This document shows positions 18,026 through 26,876 of a stretch of DNA of 64,000 nucleotides, one piece after another (within the stretch, counting starts at the first letter, position 1; each line of letters opens with the position of its first letter). The notes beneath the pieces were generated by a model. It searched no databases. It was not told the DNA's origin and saw only the letters and a program-made list of their open reading frames with translations. The stretch covers positions 3,434,001 through 3,498,000 of the forward strand of contig NZ_CP051428.1 in assembly GCF_012676905.1 (NCBI RefSeq). The letters run 5' to 3'. The DNA is from Paenibacillus albicereus. Its GTDB lineage: Bacteria > Bacillota > Bacilli > Paenibacillales > Paenibacillaceae. The position numbers and the translations under genes were made by a program.

Positions 18026-19123
18026 ATCGCTTTCCTGGGCCAGCGGCAGCCGGACCTGGAACGAGGTCAGGTACGGATCGCTCGCGGCCGAGATGCCGCC
18101 CCCGTGCTGCTCCACGATGCTTTTGGCGATCGCCAGGCCGAGGCCGGAGCCGCCGCTGCCGAGGCCGCGCGCCTTGTCTACGCGGTAGAACCGGTCGAAC
18201 AGATGGGGCAGGTCGACCGACGAGATCATCTCCCCGTAGTTGACCACTTCCACGACCGCCTCTTCGCCTTCGGCCGACGCATGGAGGTCGACCTTGCCGC
18301 CGTCCTTGCCGTAATGGATCGCGTTGGCGAGCAGATTCTCGAATACGCGCACGAGCTTGTCCGGATCGCCCGTGACGGGCAGCTTGCCGGATGGAGCGTG
18401 CAGCGCGCCGGCGAGGCCGGCCTCCTCCAGCGGCACCCGGTACTGGATGAGCAGCTGGCGCAGCAGCTCGGTCAGATTGAACGTATGGATGCGCTGCGGC
18501 GACGTCTCGTACCGCATCTTCGTATAGTCGAACAGGTCATTGATGAGGACGTTGAGCCGCTTGGACTTCTCATAGGCGATGTTCACGTACTGGCGCACCT
18601 CCACCTCGTCGCGGCAGCGGTCCTGCTCGATCAGGCCGAGGTAGCCGATGATCGACGTGAGCGGCGTCCGCAGGTCATGCGAGACATTCGTGATGAGCTC
18701 GCTCTTGGTCTGCTCGGCCCGCCGCTCGTCGTCGAGCGACAGCTGCAGCTTGTGGACGAGATAGTTGATGTAGGCGGCCAGGTCGCCGAGCTCGTTTTTC
18801 TGGCGCACGGGCACTTGGTAGTCGAAGTTGCCGTCAGCGATGTAGCGGACGCTGCGGCTGACGTCGCGGAAGTAGCGGAACTGCCGCTGCTGCAGCAGCA
18901 GCAGGAACAGCAGGAACAGCCCGAGCGCGAGGATGACGAGCGTGAAGTCCCCGAGCTGGTCGATCAGCAGATGCGCGAGCCACCGCAGTCCGGGCAGCTC
19001 GCTCGCCAGCCGTTCCGCGACGACGACGAGCAGCACCGACGTGATGACCGACAGCGCGGCGCTCAGCGCCAGATGGAGCAGCAGGCGGAACGTCATGTCC
19101 TTGACGACGTTGTCATCCTTCAA
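18020..19123 (-). CDS. Sensor histidine kinase (two transmembrane segments, HAMP)
   Basis: 367 residues. Two membrane helices (about 10-35 and 50-75) flank a very short outside loop, so the signal is probably read within the membrane or from a partner. They are followed by HAMP, the HisKA motif NVSHDLRTPLTSIIGY with the phosphoacceptor His, then N, G1 and G2 boxes (ENLLANAIHYGK, GSGGSGLGLAIAKSI). The proposed start is TTG at 19123, overlapping the response regulator gene by 11 bases; an ATG nine codons later is also possible. It pairs with the upstream OmpR-type regulator. Confidence 0.92.
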   Translation of the reverse strand: MKDDNVVKDMTFRLLLHLALSAALSVITSVLLVVVAERLASELPGLRWLAHLLIDQLGDFTLVILALGLFLLFLLLLQQRQFRYFRDVSRSVRYIADGNFDYQVPVRQKNELGDLAAYINYLVHKLQLSLDDERRAEQTKSELITNVSHDLRTPLTSIIGYLGLIEQDRCRDEVEVRQYVNIAYEKSKRLNVLINDLFDYTKMRYETSPQRIHTFNLTELLRQLLIQYRVPLEEAGLAGALHAPSGKLPVTGDPDKLVRVFENLLANAIHYGKDGGKVDLHASAEGEEAVVEVVNYGEMISSVDLPHLFDRFYRVDKARGLGSGGSGLGLAIAKSIVEQHGGGISAASDPYLTSFQVRLPLAQESDL

Positions 19124-19814
19124 TTTTGTAGCCGACCCCCCACACCGTCACGATGAACTTGTCTCCCGTCTCCTGCTCCAGCTTGTCCCGCAGCTTGCTG
19201 ATATGCACCATGACGGTATTGTTCGATTCGTAGAATTTTTCCTTCCATACTTGCTGGAAAATGTCCTCCGCGCTGAACACCTTGCCCGGATGGGAGGCGA
19301 GCAGATGGAGGATGCCGAACTCCGTGCTTGTCAGATGGAGCTGGCGGCCGTCCTGGCGGCAGGTGACCGTATGGGTCGACTTGTCGATGACGAACGGCCC
19401 GAGCTCGACCGCTCCATCGCCCTCGCCGCCGGCGGACTTCGGGAACTGGTAGGCCCGCCGCAGCAGCGACTTGACGCGGGCGACGAGCTCCAGCGGATTG
19501 AACGGCTTGACCATGTAGTCGTCCGCCCCCGTCATCAGCCCCATGATCTTGTCCATATCCGCCGCCTTGGCGCTCAGCATGAGGATCGGCACCTGGGCGG
19601 AGCCCTCCCGCCGCAGCTGGCGGCAGACCTCGAGGCCGTCCGTCTTCGGCATCATGATGTCGAGCACGATCAGATGGAACGGCTCCGCGGAGGCCAAGGC
19701 GAGCGCCTCGTCCCCGTCATGGGCGAGCACCGTCGCATAGCCCTCGTTGGCCAGATAGATCTGGATCAGCTCCGCGATCTCGCGGTCGTCGTCGACGATC
19801 AGCAGCTTTTTCAC
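19113..19814 (-). CDS. OmpR-family response regulator
   Basis: 233 residues from a GTG with AAGGAG nine bases upstream (VKKLLIVDDDREI). The receiver domain has the acidic pocket DDD near residue 8, phosphoacceptor Asp in IVLDIMMPKTDG, and the conserved KPFNPLEL lysine. The C-terminal winged helix starts near residue 135 and contains LTSTEFGILHLLASHPGKVF and VMVHISKLRDKLE. It is co-transcribed with the histidine kinase. Repeats resembling those before the small peptide gene lie 80-105 bases upstream, consistent with autoregulation. Confidence 0.94.
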   Translation of the reverse strand: MKKLLIVDDDREIAELIQIYLANEGYATVLAHDGDEALALASAEPFHLIVLDIMMPKTDGLEVCRQLRREGSAQVPILMLSAKAADMDKIMGLMTGADDYMVKPFNPLELVARVKSLLRRAYQFPKSAGGEGDGAVELGPFVIDKSTHTVTCRQDGRQLHLTSTEFGILHLLASHPGKVFSAEDIFQQVWKEKFYESNNTVMVHISKLRDKLEQETGDKFIVTVWGVGYKIEG

Positions 19815-19889
19815 GCACACCCACTCCTTACTGCCACTATACCGCACGGCCGCCGGCCTTGGAAGCGCGCGCGCCCGATCGCAAGAGCC

Positions 19890-19920
19890 ATTTAAGGATT
19901 CTTCAGGCTTTCTTTAGGAA
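19890..19920 (-). promoter_or_regulatory. 11-bp-periodic direct repeats upstream of the response regulator gene
   Basis: On the minus strand CCTAAAG, CCTGAAG and CCTTAAA units recur every 11 bases (key T at 19916, 19905 and 19894). The consensus matches the array at 17985-18025. Confidence 0.55.
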
Positions 19921-19923
19921 AAG

Positions 19924-19980
19924 GCAAAAAGAGCCGTCCCTCCGGTCTGCAAGTTCGACCTTTCGGGACGGCTCTTCTTT
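19924..19980 (-). terminator. Terminator of the stalk-domain protein gene
   Basis: On the minus strand AGAGCCGTCCC pairs with GGGACGGCTCT around an inner GGTC...GACC hairpin and is followed by TTTTT, about 25-80 bases past the stop. Confidence 0.75.
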
Positions 19981-20005
19981 ACCGCGGCCTGCTGAAAACG
20001 GAAGC

Positions 20006-20473
20006 TCAGCTTTCCACGCGGTCGGTGATCGTGATGAGGTTCTGGTCCGGATAATAGACGCAGTATGCGCCCAGTGCCTCGGCGATGAAGCGCAGCGGCA
20101 CCATCGTCGTGCCGCTCATGTTCTGCGCCGGCACCGACAGCTCGATCTCCATGTCGTTGACCTTGGCCTTGGTCTTGTTGACCTGGAGGAAGATTTCGTT
20201 CTTGCCGCGCGTCGCCTGGATCGTCTGCTCGTACTGGTCCCAGTCGACCGTCGCGCCCATCGCCTCGAAGATGCCGCGCAGCGGCACGAGTGTGCGCCCG
20301 TCCTTGACGATCGGATCGTGGTCAAGCGTCTGCCTCAAGCCGTTGACCAGCACTTTAGGCGCGTCCTTGGCGGCCTCCGCGGACGGAGCGGCCGCTCCGG
20401 CGCCGGCGATCAGGATGCCGGCCAGCAGCAGCCCTGCCGCTTTCTTGCTTCGATATGTACTCTTAATACTCAT
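20006..20473 (-). CDS. Secreted protein with copper amine oxidase N-terminal-like (stalk) domain
   Basis: 155 residues with a signal peptide (KKAAGLLLAGILIAGAGAAAPSAEA, quoted in part as the hydrophobic core). One stalk domain fills the rest: VLVNGLRQTLDHDPIVKDGRTLVPLRGIFEAMGATVDW in outline, and MVPLRFIAEALGAYCVYY. Family knowledge: these beta-rich domains are abundant in Paenibacillaceae exported proteins and probably bind cell wall or partner proteins, without oxidase activity. No catalytic region is attached. It is monocistronic, divergent from ilvD. Confidence 0.87.
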   Translation of the reverse strand: MSIKSTYRSKKAAGLLLAGILIAGAGAAAPSAEAAKDAPKVLVNGLRQTLDHDPIVKDGRTLVPLRGIFEAMGATVDWDQYEQTIQATRGKNEIFLQVNKTKAKVNDMEIELSVPAQNMSGTTMVPLRFIAEALGAYCVYYPDQNLITITDRVES

Positions 20474-20667
20474 GAATCATGCCTCCTCGCAGCGGATTTG
20501 ATTCTCATTAAACCGCTTTCCGAAACACTTAAACGCAGTCGATAACAGGAAGTTGCGATGCCGATAGCCGTCATTTTGCTTTAATGCAGGAATGCGGCAA
20601 TCGGTAGTCAATTCAGGGGACATATGGTACACTAATTGGAATGATGTTAATCCTGGGAGGGACAAGC

Positions 20668-22353
20668 ATGGCACCGAAGAAGATGCGTTCTGACATGATC
20701 AAAAAAGGCTTCGACCGAGCCCCGCACCGCAGCCTGCTGCGCGCCGCCGGCGTCAAGGAAGAGGACTTCGACAAGCCGTTCATTGCCGTATGCAATTCCT
20801 ATATCGACATCATCCCCGGCCACGTCCACCTGCAGGAATTCGGCAAGGTCGTCAAGGAAGCGATCCGCGAGGCGGGCGGCGTGCCGTTCGAGTTCAATAC
20901 GATCGGCGTCGACGACGGCATCGCCATGGGCCACATCGGCATGCGCTACTCGCTGGCGAGCCGCGAGATCATCGCCGACTCCGTCGAGACGGTCGTCAAC
21001 GCCCACTGGTTCGACGGCATGGTGTGCATCCCCAACTGCGACAAGATCACGCCCGGCATGATGATGGGCATGCTCCGCGTCAACATCCCGTCCATCATGG
21101 TGAGCGGCGGCCCGATGAAGGCCGGCCGCACGAGCGACGGCCGCGCCATCTCGCTGACGAGCGTGTTCGAGGGCGTCGGCCAGTTCATGGCTGGCAAGAT
21201 CGACGAGGTCGGCCTGACCGAGCTCGAGCAGTTCGGCTGTCCGACCTGCGGCTCCTGCTCCGGCATGTTCACCGCCAACTCGATGAACTGCCTCGCCGAG
21301 GCGCTCGGCATCGCCCTCCCGGGCAACGGCTCCATCCTGGCCGTAGCGGAAGAGCGCAAGGAATTCGTCCGGGAGTCCGCCCGCCAGCTCATGAAGCTGA
21401 TCGAGATGGATCTGCGTCCGCGCGACATCGTCACGGCAGAGGCGATCGACAACGCCTTCGCGCTCGACATGGCGATGGGCGGATCGACCAATACCGTCCT
21501 CCATACGCTCGCGATCGCGCATGAAGCCGGCATCGAGTACCCGATCGCCCGCATCAACGAAGTCGCCAACCGCGTGCCGCATCTGTCCAAGCTTGCTCCG
21601 GCGTCCGACCTTCATATGGAGGACGTGCATGAGGCCGGCGGCGTCAGCGCCGTGCTGCGCGAGCTGCTCAACAAGCCGGGCGCGCTGCATACCGAGTGCA
21701 TGACCGTCACCGGCAAGACGATCCGCGAGAACGTCGAGGACACGGAAATCAAGCGTCGCGACGTCGTGCGCCCGATCGACGATCCGCACTCCGAGCGCGG
21801 CGGCCTGGCCGTGCTGTTCGGCAACCTGGCTCCGGACGGCGGGATCATCAAGGTCGGCGCCGTGGACAAGTCCGTCGGCGGCTACCACCGCGGCCCGGCG
21901 ATCTGCTTCGACTCGCAGGACGCGGTCCTGGAGGGTCTCAGCAAAGGACTCGTCAAGGAAGGCCATGTCGTCGTCATCCGCTACGAAGGGCCGAAGGGCG
22001 GTCCCGGCATGCCGGAGATGCTCGCTCCGACGTCGCAGATCGTCGGCATGGGCCTCGGCGCCAAGGTCGGCCTCATCACCGACGGCCGCTTCTCGGGCGC
22101 TTCGCGCGGCATCAGCATCGGCCACATCTCGCCCGAGGCGGCGGACGGCGGACCGCTCGCGTTCGTCCATGACGGCGACATCATCGAGCTCGACATGAAC
22201 AACCGCACGATCCAGCTCGAGATCAGCGACGAGGAGATGGCCAAGCGCCGCGCCGAATGGACCGGCTTTGAGCTCAAGATCAAGCGGGGCTACCTGGCCC
22301 GCTACGCTCATCTGGTCACCTCCGCCAGCACCGGCGGCGTCATGAAAATCTAA
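20668..22353 (+). CDS. ilvD: Dihydroxy-acid dehydratase
   Basis: 561 residues from the ATG with a GGGAGGG site ([14 protein letters not shown]). Iron-sulfur ligands are in [11 protein letters not shown]-type, [14 protein letters not shown] and [17 protein letters not shown] segments. The C-terminal [20 protein letters not shown] (family motif, partly quoted) is intact. It catalyses the penultimate step in valine and isoleucine synthesis, dehydrating 2,3-dihydroxy acids. It stands alone here, without ilvBHC-leu neighbours. No T-box or clear CodY site was recognised upstream. Confidence 0.97.
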   Translation: MAPKKMRSDMIKKGFDRAPHRSLLRAAGVKEEDFDKPFIAVCNSYIDIIPGHVHLQEFGKVVKEAIREAGGVPFEFNTIGVDDGIAMGHIGMRYSLASREIIADSVETVVNAHWFDGMVCIPNCDKITPGMMMGMLRVNIPSIMVSGGPMKAGRTSDGRAISLTSVFEGVGQFMAGKIDEVGLTELEQFGCPTCGSCSGMFTANSMNCLAEALGIALPGNGSILAVAEERKEFVRESARQLMKLIEMDLRPRDIVTAEAIDNAFALDMAMGGSTNTVLHTLAIAHEAGIEYPIARINEVANRVPHLSKLAPASDLHMEDVHEAGGVSAVLRELLNKPGALHTECMTVTGKTIRENVEDTEIKRRDVVRPIDDPHSERGGLAVLFGNLAPDGGIIKVGAVDKSVGGYHRGPAICFDSQDAVLEGLSKGLVKEGHVVVIRYEGPKGGPGMPEMLAPTSQIVGMGLGAKVGLITDGRFSGASRGISIGHISPEAADGGPLAFVHDGDIIELDMNNRTIQLEISDEEMAKRRAEWTGFELKIKRGYLARYAHLVTSASTGGVMKI

Positions 22354-22368
22354 TCCGTCCCCTACAGC

Positions 22369-22408
22369 AAAAGCTCCCCGGCGCACCATGCGCCGGGGAG
22401 CTTTTTGG
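22369..22408. terminator. Bidirectional terminator after ilvD
   Basis: The 15-bp stem AAGCTCCCCGGCGCA with its near-complement has a 4-base loop and is followed by TTTTT on the plus strand. On the minus strand it follows the convergent anti-sigma gene. Confidence 0.85.
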
Positions 22409-22433
22409 TTTCAACCTCTGCCGAATCGTCCCT

Positions 22434-23420
22434 CTACGTCTTGAGGGCTCCTGCGAGCACGACGTCGCCGCGCGGCGCCTGTCCGAAAGCATCCGGCTCC
22501 AGCGTGAGGGCGACTTGGTCGTACGAGCCGCCGGGGAACGTGAACGTGACCGCTCCGGCATTGCCTGTCGGCTTGAACGTGCCGGCGTTCACCGGCTTGT
22601 CGCCCTTGATGAGCCACACCTGGTACGCCTGCTCGTCCTTCAGCTCCGGCAGCCGGCTCGCCTGCACGATCAGATGGGTGCCGCGATCGTCCACGACGAG
22701 ATAGGCTTGCCCTCTGGCCACGAGATCCTTGACCGGCTTCAGCGAGACGATCTGACTGACCATCGCGCCGGCGGAGGGCTGCTCCGTCTTGCGCAGCTGC
22801 TCCAGCGTGCTGTCGAGCGTCTGCGTCGAGGCTTGCAGCTCCGCCGAGAGCCGCTTGTTCTCGCGTCCGAGGCTGTCCATGCGCTGGGCCAGCACTCCGG
22901 TCACGAGCAGCATGACCGCCGCCGCGCCTGCCAGCGCTCCGACAGCGAATCTCCTTCTCCGCGCGAAGCCTTCCTCCGAAGCTCCCGCGGCCTTCGCGCG
23001 GCCGGCTGGAAGCTCGGTCCGATCCCGGCCGGCAGCCGGCGCTTCCTCAGCCGTCTCCTCCGGTGGAGCCGGCGGATGCGGACGAGCGTCCTCCTCCTGG
23101 AGCACTGGGAGCAAAAGGTCGGGAGGCAGCGCCGGCTCGGAGCGATCGTCCGGCTCGTTCTCCAGGCGCTCCGCCCGAGGACGGCCCAGCACCTGGCCGA
23201 GCACCCGCTCGCGCATGCCGCGCGGCGGCTCAGCCGGTTCGGCGGCAAGCGGCAGCAGGCCGAGCAGCTCCTCGATCTGCTCCAGCTCCCGGCGGCAATC
23301 GCTGCAGCCGGCTACATGCCGCTCCATCCGCTCGCGCTCCTCGCCTTCCAGCAAGCCCATCGCGTACAGCTCGATGTCCGAGCATGGCTTGCGCTCTTCC
23401 CCCTCATGTCCTTCCCTCAT
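22434..23420 (-). CDS. Membrane anti-sigma factor with zinc-finger and RskA-type domain
   Basis: 328 residues. The ATG overlaps the sigma factor stop as ATGA. The N-terminal zinc-finger-like anti-sigma motif is HVAGCSDC (H-x3-C-x2-C) around residues 33-40. A Pro/Glu-rich linker follows, then one membrane segment near residues 165-185 (AVGALAGAAAVMLLVTGVLA), and an outer RskA-type domain with AYQVWLIKGDKPVNAGTF. Family knowledge: it holds the cognate ECF sigma factor inactive until regulated proteolysis. It is coupled to the sigma gene directly upstream. Confidence 0.9.
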   Translation of the reverse strand: MREGHEGEERKPCSDIELYAMGLLEGEERERMERHVAGCSDCRRELEQIEELLGLLPLAAEPAEPPRGMRERVLGQVLGRPRAERLENEPDDRSEPALPPDLLLPVLQEEDARPHPPAPPEETAEEAPAAGRDRTELPAGRAKAAGASEEGFARRRRFAVGALAGAAAVMLLVTGVLAQRMDSLGRENKRLSAELQASTQTLDSTLEQLRKTEQPSAGAMVSQIVSLKPVKDLVARGQAYLVVDDRGTHLIVQASRLPELKDEQAYQVWLIKGDKPVNAGTFKPTGNAGAVTFTFPGGSYDQVALTLEPDAFGQAPRGDVVLAGALKT

Positions 23421-23992
23421 GATCGAACCTCCCCCCTCCATGATTCGCCCAGCTGAGTGCGCAGCTGGCGAAGGCCGAGGCGGATTCGACTTTTTACCGT
23501 GCCGAGCGGGATGTCGTGCCTGTCCGCGATTTCCTGCTGGGTATAGCCGCCATAATAGACCCATTCGATCACCTGCTGCTGCTCTTGGCTGAGGCCCGAC
23601 AATGCCTGCCTCATCTGCTCCGCCATCATCCGATTCTCGACGGTCAGCTCCGTCGTGATCGGATCGCGCAGCTCATCCATGCCGTCTTGGCCGCTGGCGG
23701 CCGGACGGCGGTCGCGCTTGCGCAGCCAGTCGATCGCTCCGTTGCGCGCCATCGTAAAGATCCATGTGCTGACCTTTCCCGAGCGGCCGTTCGAAACATA
23801 CGCCTCGGCATGGTTCCAAAGCTTGAGGAACAGCTCCTGGACAATCTCTTCCGCCGCCATGCTGTCCTTGACGATCCGATAGATGAACGAGTACAACGGC
23901 TTCTCATAGCGATCGTAAAGCTGCTCCAGCGCATCGCTGCTCCGGGAGGCGATCTGAAGCATCAGATGCTCCTCCCAGTCTGCCTCGGTCAT
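23417..23992 (-). CDS. ECF-type RNA polymerase sigma factor
   Basis: 191 residues starting MTEADWEEHLML. Region 2 is YDRYEKPLYSFIYRIVKDSMAAEEIVQELFLKLW in outline with STWIFTMARNGAIDWLRKR. Region 4 is LSQEQQQVIEWVYYGGYTQQEIADRHDIPLGTVKSRIRLGL in outline, near residues 130-175. It resembles SigK/SigL-type ECF factors that pair with RskA proteins. The cognate anti-sigma gene overlaps its stop. Target promoters are unknown. Confidence 0.93.
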   Translation of the reverse strand: MTEADWEEHLMLQIASRSSDALEQLYDRYEKPLYSFIYRIVKDSMAAEEIVQELFLKLWNHAEAYVSNGRSGKVSTWIFTMARNGAIDWLRKRDRRPAASGQDGMDELRDPITTELTVENRMMAEQMRQALSGLSQEQQQVIEWVYYGGYTQQEIADRHDIPLGTVKSRIRLGLRQLRTQLGESWRGEVRS

Positions 23993-24065
23993 GTGTTCCT
24001 CTCCTTCCTTCCTATCTATCATATCCCCTAGGGGACAAAAGTCCAATCCGCCGCATGAAAAACGA

Positions 24066-24098
24066 GAAGCCGGCCGCCCGAAGGCGACCGGCTGGCAG
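24066..24098 (-). terminator. Terminator of the polysaccharide deacetylase gene
   Basis: Minus strand: GCCGGTCGCC, loop TTCG, GGGCGGCCGGC, then TTCTCGTTTTT. It lies 12-45 bases past the stop. Confidence 0.75.
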
Positions 24099-24109
24099 TT
24101 TCAATTCAA

Positions 24110-25525
24110 TCAGGAGAGCACGCTTGGAGCGGCCGCGGCCTCGCTCGCCAGAGCGGCCAGCGAAGCTTCGGGCTGCGTCTCGACCGCTCGGCGCGGAGCC
24201 GGGGCGGACGTGCTGGTGTAGCTCTCCATGTCCCTGCGGGAGAGAAAGAGCATGCGCGGATACATCGTCTTGGCTTCGCCTCGGGAGGACGCTCCACGGG
24301 GCTTGCGCGACTTGGCTCGGGGCTTGGCGGAAAGGATTCGGAAAAGAATCTTCAAATAAATGCGGGATGCTTTGGCGAACAGGCTGTCCGGGAGGTCGAA
24401 CACTTGAAAGCCCAGCTTGTCGGTTCCGTTGTGGATCATCGTCACTCCGTAAAGCGCCTTGACCTTGTCCATCGCGGGATCGCTCAGCACGGCGGCCGAC
24501 ACCGCCGGCAGAGCCGACTCCATCTCGCGCAGGAGGCGGACGATGACGGCGACCGGGGAAGAAGAGCGGACCGCCGCTTTGCGGAGCATCTCGTTGTCGA
24601 GATGAATCTCGGCCAGGGGATCTCCCTTGACGATGCGCACGCCCTCCCTCAGCTCGATCGGCGGTCCGTTGTAGGCGACCTTGCGATAATGGAACGTCGG
24701 CTTGCCGCCTTTCTCGATGCTGACCGGCTTCAAGCGAAAGACGAGATGGAACAGCTTCTCGTACTGGAGCCAGGCGCCCGCCAGCAGGCGGTTGAAGGCA
24801 CCGGGCCGCTTCGCCTTGTTGGTCTCGGTCAGCTCCATGAGCCTCGGCACCGTCACGAAGCGGAAGCCCATGCGGCCGCCCTCCTGCAAGTACACCTCCA
24901 GCGCCTCCAGCATCTGGGCCGGCGCATCCTCGTCCGCTCCGAGCGTGCGGCCGCAGTCATGCAGCAGCATCACCTCGCCCGGGCGGAGCTTCTTGAGCAG
25001 CCGGCGCTTCAGCCGCTCTGACGTGTCATGGGCCTTCCAGTCGCCGAATATGCCCGACCAGAGCACGATCTTGTACTGTCCCTTCTTGGAAAAATCGAAC
25101 AGATTGACGATTCCCCACGGCGGCCGGTAAAAGACGGGCGTCTCGCCGATCGCCTGCTCGATGACCGCGCTCGTCAGGGCGATCTGCTTCCGGACGGCCT
25201 TGGGCCTCATGATCCAGTTGCTCTTGTGCACGTAATTGTGGATGCCTACCGTATGCCCCTCGTCCCTCATCCTCCGCAGCAATTCCGGATGCTGCTCCGC
25301 ATGCGATCCGACGACAAAAAAAGTCGCCTTGGCGCGGTGCCTGGCGAGCAGATCAAGCAGCATGGGCGTATAGACGGGATCCGGACCATCATCAAAGGTG
25401 AGCGAGATCTCCTTGTCCGCGACTCCGCGCTTGAAGACGCGAAAGCCGAACAGTCGGCTGATCAATCCTGGGATAAACGCATAGAGCGATAGGAAGTAGA
25501 ATCCCCAGACGAGCAAATTCTCCAT
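24110..25525 (-). CDS. Polysaccharide deacetylase family protein with C-terminal extension
   Basis: 471 residues starting MENLLVWGFYFLSLYAF, an N-terminal hydrophobic anchor. The NodB domain spans about 38-235: TFDDGPDP (catalytic Asp and metal Asp), HNYVH in place of the usual H(S/T)xxH, RPPWG, and LHD. About 230 further residues form a second region similar in layout to proteins that pair a deacetylase with a YkoP-like domain. The last 60 residues are basic and low-complexity. Family knowledge: such enzymes deacetylate N-acetylglucosamine-containing wall or matrix glycans. Substrate unknown. Confidence 0.87.
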   Translation of the reverse strand: MENLLVWGFYFLSLYAFIPGLISRLFGFRVFKRGVADKEISLTFDDGPDPVYTPMLLDLLARHRAKATFFVVGSHAEQHPELLRRMRDEGHTVGIHNYVHKSNWIMRPKAVRKQIALTSAVIEQAIGETPVFYRPPWGIVNLFDFSKKGQYKIVLWSGIFGDWKAHDTSERLKRRLLKKLRPGEVMLLHDCGRTLGADEDAPAQMLEALEVYLQEGGRMGFRFVTVPRLMELTETNKAKRPGAFNRLLAGAWLQYEKLFHLVFRLKPVSIEKGGKPTFHYRKVAYNGPPIELREGVRIVKGDPLAEIHLDNEMLRKAAVRSSSPVAVIVRLLREMESALPAVSAAVLSDPAMDKVKALYGVTMIHNGTDKLGFQVFDLPDSLFAKASRIYLKILFRILSAKPRAKSRKPRGASSRGEAKTMYPRMLFLSRRDMESYTSTSAPAPRRAVETQPEASLAALASEAAAAPSVLS

Positions 25526-25682
25526 GTTTCTGTTCCCCACCATATTCTCTAGAAGTCTACCACCCATTGTAACATAAACGAGTTTCAAAAAACCGCCTGC
25601 ATCTCTAAAAACTATAGTACAATCAAATCGGAAATATGAATCCATTCCCAAATGATGCAACCAAAGGAGTCGGACTTCCCTC

Positions 25683-26789
25683 ATGCTGATGTTTTACCGC
25701 AAGTATTGGCGCACCGCGTTCGATATCGGCCTGATCGCGCTGACCGTGTACCTCATTATGCTCGCGTTCAGCTTCCTTTACTCCATCGCGGCGCCGATCT
25801 TCCTGTCGCTGCTCATCTTCGCCGTCATCGAGCCGCTGGCAAGGCTGCTGCATCGGATCGGACTCAAGAAGTCGATCGCGTCGGCGCTCTCGATTCTGCT
25901 GTTCTCCGCCGTCGTGCTCGGCCTCTTCTTCGGCGCGGGCTACATCATGGTGCGCGAGGCGAACTCGATCGCCCACAAGCTGCCCCAGTACCAGGCGATC
26001 CTGCAGGAGCAGCTCGCCCAAGGCTCCATCTGGCTCAAGGACAAGACGAGCGCGCTGCCGCCGGATACGGTCGACAAGATCCAGGACTATATCGACGCCT
26101 TGACCCGTTGGGGGCAAAAGGTCGCGGAAAGCTTCCTGCTGAAGGCCGCCGGATACCTGAACTCGGTTTCCACCTTCATGTTCAACTTCGTGCTCGGCGT
26201 CATTCTCGCGTACTTCCTGAGCATCGAGATCGCCGACTGGAAGCGGATCGCCTCCAGCAAGACGCCCCGCACGTTCAAAAAAGCCTTCCTGTTCCTCCGC
26301 GAAAACGTCTTTTCCGGCATCGTCGGCTATCTCAAAGCCCAGCTCAAGCTCATCTCGATCACCTTCATCGTCATCTTCGTCTCGCTGCTGGCGCTCGGCG
26401 TCGACAACGCGCTGACGATATCCGCCATCGCCGCCGTGTTCGACGTGCTGCCGCTGCTCGGCGTCGGCACCGTGTTCGTCCCCTGGATCGCTTATCTGCT
26501 CATCGTCGGAGACTACAATCTGGCGATCTGGCTCGGCATCCTGTTCCTCGTCATCGTCGCCGCGAGGCAGATCCTCGAGCCGCTCATCACCGGAGACACG
26601 CTCGGCGTCTCCGCCTTCACGATGCTGGCCTTCATGGTCATCTCGCTGTCCTTGTTCGGCGTCGCGGGCGTCATCCTCTCTCCGGTGCTCGTCATCCTCG
26701 TCAAGGCGCTTTACGATCAAGGCTACTTCCGACGCTGGATCACGCCTCCCAAGGACGAATACGACGTCGAGCTCGCGGAGAAGGGCTGA
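25683..26789 (+). CDS. AI-2E/PerM-family membrane permease
   Basis: 368 residues with about seven or eight hydrophobic segments and a long middle loop (about 100-160), the normal PerM layout. The family motif GLPLLGVGTVFVPW appears here as VLPLLGVGTVFVPW, then EPLITGDTLGVSAFTMLAFMVI in outline. An AAAGGAG site lies 14 bases before the ATG, which is rather far. Family members include autoinducer-2 exporters and sodium/proton antiporters; the substrate cannot be told. A second, different member lies at 45.3 kb. Confidence 0.88.
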   Translation: MLMFYRKYWRTAFDIGLIALTVYLIMLAFSFLYSIAAPIFLSLLIFAVIEPLARLLHRIGLKKSIASALSILLFSAVVLGLFFGAGYIMVREANSIAHKLPQYQAILQEQLAQGSIWLKDKTSALPPDTVDKIQDYIDALTRWGQKVAESFLLKAAGYLNSVSTFMFNFVLGVILAYFLSIEIADWKRIASSKTPRTFKKAFLFLRENVFSGIVGYLKAQLKLISITFIVIFVSLLALGVDNALTISAIAAVFDVLPLLGVGTVFVPWIAYLLIVGDYNLAIWLGILFLVIVAARQILEPLITGDTLGVSAFTMLAFMVISLSLFGVAGVILSPVLVILVKALYDQGYFRRWITPPKDEYDVELAEKG

Positions 26790-26814
26790 GGACTCCTCTT
26801 CCGCCAACCACTCA

Positions 26815-26863
26815 AAAAGGGCCGCATCCGCTGTCGTCGCGACAGCGGATGCGGCCCTTTGAA
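26815..26863. terminator. Bidirectional terminator between the permease and the first chemoreceptor gene
   Basis: A 20-bp perfect stem (AAGGGCCGCATCCGCTGTCG with its complement) has a 3-base loop and a T-run on the minus strand. It separates convergent genes. Confidence 0.87.
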
Positions 26864-26876
26864 CGTTGTCCATTCC

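Noticed and set aside
25623-26873. Minus-strand frame of 416 codons opposite the AI-2E-type permease
   Set aside because: Extremely Asp/Glu/Arg-rich repetitive translation; the plus strand encodes a complete membrane permease.
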